Source: Tepidanaerobacter acetatoxydans_A (lineage in GTDB: Bacteria; Bacillota; Thermosediminibacteria; Thermosediminibacterales; Tepidanaerobacteraceae). From it: 64,000 nucleotides of DNA. The stretch spans positions 117,126-181,125 of the forward strand of contig JALHJR010000001.1 in NCBI GenBank assembly GCA_022840405.1, read 5' to 3'. The position numbers were made by a program, and so were the translations under genes. The stretch's first letter is position 1, and each line of letters begins with the position of its first letter. Positions 61,604 to 64,000 of this stretch are shown here, piece by piece. The notes under the pieces were generated by a model. The model did no database searches. It was not told the origin of the DNA and saw only the letters and a program-made list of their open reading frames with translations.

Positions 61604-62536
61604 ATGAAGAAAAAGATACTAATTACTCCTAAATCGTTCTTTCGTGCAAGGAATAAAGCAGATGAAATTTTTAGCCAATTTGACCTTGATATAGTAGAAA
61701 ACAATACCGGTAAAACACTGACAAAGCAACAAATGATCGAATTATGTTCGGATGTCGACGGCGTAATTGTAGGTCTTGATCCGATGGATGAAGAAGTAAT
61801 CAGAAGCGCTAAAAATCTCAAGGCGATATCCAAGTATGGTGTTGGTCTTGACAATATTGATCTAAAGGTTGCGGAAGAATTAGGAATTAAAGTAAAAAAA
61901 GCAGAAGGCACTAATACCCGATCGGTAGCAGAACTTACCATAGGTTTGTTTTTCGCATTATCAAGAAGTATACCCAAGGCTGTTATAGATGTAAAAAACG
62001 GCAGGTGGGACAGGACAATTGGGACCGAGATCGGTGCAAAAATAGTTGGTATCATAGGATTTGGCGCAATTGGCAGAGAAGTTGCAAAAATGTCGTCCGG
62101 CTTAGAAATGGAGATAATGGCCTATGACCCTTATTTTAATGATATAGAGCTTACAAGAGCAATGAATGTAAAAATGACAAATATAGATGAGATACTGGAA
62201 AAAGCTGATTTTGTAACGCTTCACTTGCCATTAAGCGAAGAAACGAACAAAATCATTAACAGTAAAACCTTGAGCAAGATGAAGCAAACCGCTTATCTGG
62301 TAAACACGGCAAGGGGTGAACTTGTAGATGAAGATGCATTATATGAGGCACTGAAAAATGGGATTATAGCCGGTGCAGCTCAAGATGTATTTTCGCAAGA
62401 ACCACCGGATAAGCAAAATAAGCTACTCTCACTCAATAATTTTATTCTTACACCTCACATAGGTGCCTATACTAAGGAGGCAACTGAGCGGATGGTTGTA
62501 ATTTCGGCAAAGAATCTAATTGAAATGTTATTTTAG
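61604..62536 (+). CDS. D-2-hydroxyacid dehydrogenase (phosphoglycerate dehydrogenase-like)
   Basis: A 310-residue NAD-dependent enzyme. SKYGVGLDNIDLKVAEELG and NTRSVAELTIGLFFALSRS form the substrate and hinge regions. VGIIGFGAIGREVAKM is the NAD loop. Catalytic Arg is in NTARGELVDEDAL, Glu in DVFSQEPP and His in LTPHIGAYT. It lacks the C-terminal ACT domain of SerA. With its neighbours it may act on a sugar-acid-derived hydroxyacid. GGAGG precedes the ATG at 61604. Confidence 0.87.
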   Translation: MKKKILITPKSFFRARNKADEIFSQFDLDIVENNTGKTLTKQQMIELCSDVDGVIVGLDPMDEEVIRSAKNLKAISKYGVGLDNIDLKVAEELGIKVKKAEGTNTRSVAELTIGLFFALSRSIPKAVIDVKNGRWDRTIGTEIGAKIVGIIGFGAIGREVAKMSSGLEMEIMAYDPYFNDIELTRAMNVKMTNIDEILEKADFVTLHLPLSEETNKIINSKTLSKMKQTAYLVNTARGELVDEDALYEALKNGIIAGAAQDVFSQEPPDKQNKLLSLNNFILTPHIGAYTKEATERMVVISAKNLIEMLF

Positions 62537-62578
62537 ATATGCCGAAATTATTCTCATAATCTTAAGGAGCGATGCTAC

Positions 62579-64000
62579 TTGATTATATTGGCTTTAGAAA
62601 CCAGTACTTCTGCATTAAAGGTAGCTGTATATTCCAGCAATAAAGGTCTCATGAATGTAAAAAACATTCCATACGACGAAAGCTTAAGTGATACAATTAC
62701 ACAAAATGCAGAAGGATTATACGATGCATTAATACTTGGAATAAAAGAAATATTGCAGTCATGTAAGTACCAAATTGATGCAATTAGTCTTAGCGGGATA
62801 TGGCACAGTCTTTTACTGCTGGATAAGCATAGAAAGCCGATTACGCCGATATTTACATGGGCTGATACCCGCCCTATAGAGACAGTTGCAAAGTATCGAA
62901 AAAATGAGCAGCTTTGGCAAAGCTTCTATAATAAAACCGGGTGTACCATCCACAGTATATATCCTCTATGGAAAATCATTCATCTTAAAGAATCTCAACC
63001 CGAAATATTTTCTAAAGCAGCTTACTTTACATCGCAGTTAGAATATATCTTCGAACAACTGACAGGTGAATTCATCGAATCAAAGACAATAGCATCAGGT
63101 ACCGGAATGTTTAATATACACACTCTAGACTGGGACGATGATATATTAAATTTTGCTGGCATAGACCGAGATATGTTGTGCAAATTACACGAGCCCACAT
63201 ATTCGGCACCACTAAAATCTAGTGTAGCTAAGTGCTTAAATCTGCCGAAAGGATTGCCAGTAATAATCGGCGGTGCTGATGGTGCATTAAACCAGATAGG
63301 GGCAGGAGCATTAAAAAAAGGCATTATGACGCTGTCTGTTGGAACCAGTGGCGCACTGCGATTAGCTTATGACAAGCCTGTGTTATCTGAAAATACCTCT
63401 ACTTGGTGCTATTATGCCTTACAAGGAAAACGGTTAGCCGGAGCTGCCACATCAGGTGCAGGCAACTGCTTGGAATGGTTTAAAAAGAGGGTGTACAAAG
63501 ATTGCGGATTCAGTTATAAAAAACTAGATGAAAAAGCCGCCAAAACTGATATAGAAAATGCTCCCATATTTCTACCCTTTTTGTATGGCGAAAGAAACCC
63601 CGGCTGGCAGGATAATAGACGAGCAAGCTTTATCGGCTTAAAAGGGCATCATGAAATAGGCGATTTATATCATGCGGTGCTTGAAGGAGTATTATTCAAC
63701 CTTTATCAATGCTACGCGGCGCTAACCCAAATCACTGGGGAACCAGAGGAAATAAGGATTTCAGGCGGAATAGAGAACTCTCCTTTTTGGCTCCAAATGG
63801 CAGCAGACATATTCGGTCGTGATATCGTAACATCAGGTGTACAACATATGTCTACAGTAGGTGCTGCGGTGCTAGCCTTAAATGCCCTGGGAGAGGTAAA
63901 GGACATAGAAAAATATGAGCCGACACATGGTAGAACTTATACACCTAACAAAAAGGCGAACAAAATATACGAAAAAAGATACGAAACGTACCTTGATTAT
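62579..64000 (+). CDS. FGGY-family carbohydrate kinase, gluconokinase-like (3' partial)
   Basis: Open from TTG at 62579 to the end of the window (474 codons), with AAGGAG nine bases upstream. IILALETSTSALKVAVYSS is the N-terminal phosphate loop. SLSGIWHSLLLLD and TPIFTWADTRPIE resemble gluconokinases. GGADGALNQIGAGAL holds the catalytic Asp, followed by LSVGTSGALRL, and ISGGIENSPFWLQMAADIFG is the FGGY C-terminal signature. It phosphorylates a sugar or sugar acid with ATP. Third gene of the operon; only the last residues are missing. Confidence 0.85.
   Translation, partial: MIILALETSTSALKVAVYSSNKGLMNVKNIPYDESLSDTITQNAEGLYDALILGIKEILQSCKYQIDAISLSGIWHSLLLLDKHRKPITPIFTWADTRPIETVAKYRKNEQLWQSFYNKTGCTIHSIYPLWKIIHLKESQPEIFSKAAYFTSQLEYIFEQLTGEFIESKTIASGTGMFNIHTLDWDDDILNFAGIDRDMLCKLHEPTYSAPLKSSVAKCLNLPKGLPVIIGGADGALNQIGAGALKKGIMTLSVGTSGALRLAYDKPVLSENTSTWCYYALQGKRLAGAATSGAGNCLEWFKKRVYKDCGFSYKKLDEKAAKTDIENAPIFLPFLYGERNPGWQDNRRASFIGLKGHHEIGDLYHAVLEGVLFNLYQCYAALTQITGEPEEIRISGGIENSPFWLQMAADIFGRDIVTSGVQHMSTVGAAVLALNALGEVKDIEKYEPTHGRTYTPNKKANKIYEKRYETYLDY

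Overview
The window looks like a low-GC Gram-positive chromosome, probably an anaerobic or thermophilic Clostridia-type Firmicute. Reasons: Shine-Dalgarno sites close to AGGAGG, frequent TTG and GTG starts, S-layer homology (SLH) proteins, a CtsR-type operator at clpB, a ComK-like gene with a Gram-positive LexA-type box, and a CpsB/CpsC/CpsD phosphatase-modulator-kinase set. A Tepidanaerobacter or Thermosediminibacter relative would fit, but the genus is a guess.

Layout. 1-2902 (+): the end of a TIM-barrel sugar isomerase/epimerase-like gene, a GNAT acetyltransferase, a membrane-anchored Clp-fold serine protease and methylglyoxal synthase. A perfect 70-nt palindrome separates these from clpB. 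2987-7755 (-): clpB, a ComK-like regulator, then a small-gene set (DUF1659, DUF2922, YvrJ, amidase). 7756-8353: a non-coding stretch holding a decayed copy of the palindromic repeat. 8354-58185 (+): about 50 kb of surface polysaccharide genes, all on one strand. 58287-59724: a broken diguanylate cyclase between two copies of the palindromic repeat. 59938-64000 (+): a sugar-acid catabolic operon (fructuronate reductase-like, 2-hydroxyacid dehydrogenase, FGGY kinase running off the end).

The polysaccharide region reads as successive blocks. (a) CpsB phosphatase, two secreted SLH proteins, a membrane protein, CpsC and CpsD (tyrosine kinase with eight consecutive tyrosines). (b) A sigma-H-like promoter and a structured leader, then a short initiating sugar transferase, a formyltransferase, a PIG-L deacetylase and an acyl-building cassette (KAS III, ACP, KAS III, SDR, NeuD-type acyltransferase, AcpS), followed by a LegC-type aminotransferase. 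(c) An unexpected three-gene insert: HEPN protein, unknown protein with a low-complexity tail, SecB-like chaperone. (d) UDP-L-FucNAc synthesis (CapE/F/G-like) with glycosyltransferases and a Wzy-like polymerase. (e) UDP-glucuronate (Ugd, GalU) and dTDP-L-rhamnose (RfbA, C, B, D) synthesis. (f) An HD phosphohydrolase/YwgA pair, a MurJ-type flippase and a CapD/PglF-type dehydratase. (g) A second sigma-H-like promoter, then a second Wzz, an O-antigen ligase/TPR protein, a TviB-like dehydrogenase, an epimerase, three glycosyltransferases, a second Wzy-like polymerase, a full-length polyprenyl-phosphate sugar transferase and GalE.

Together these encode synthesis, polymerisation, export and phospho-control of at least one, probably two, Wzx/Wzy-type polysaccharides. 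At least one probably carries an unusual acylated amino sugar. Points most worth a second look: the HEPN/unknown/SecB-like module, the acyl cassette, the LexA-type box in the ComK-like promoter, an rfbB gene whose only sensible start codon is ATC, paired sigma-H-like promoters, and a family of GGGACGGTTC palindromes.
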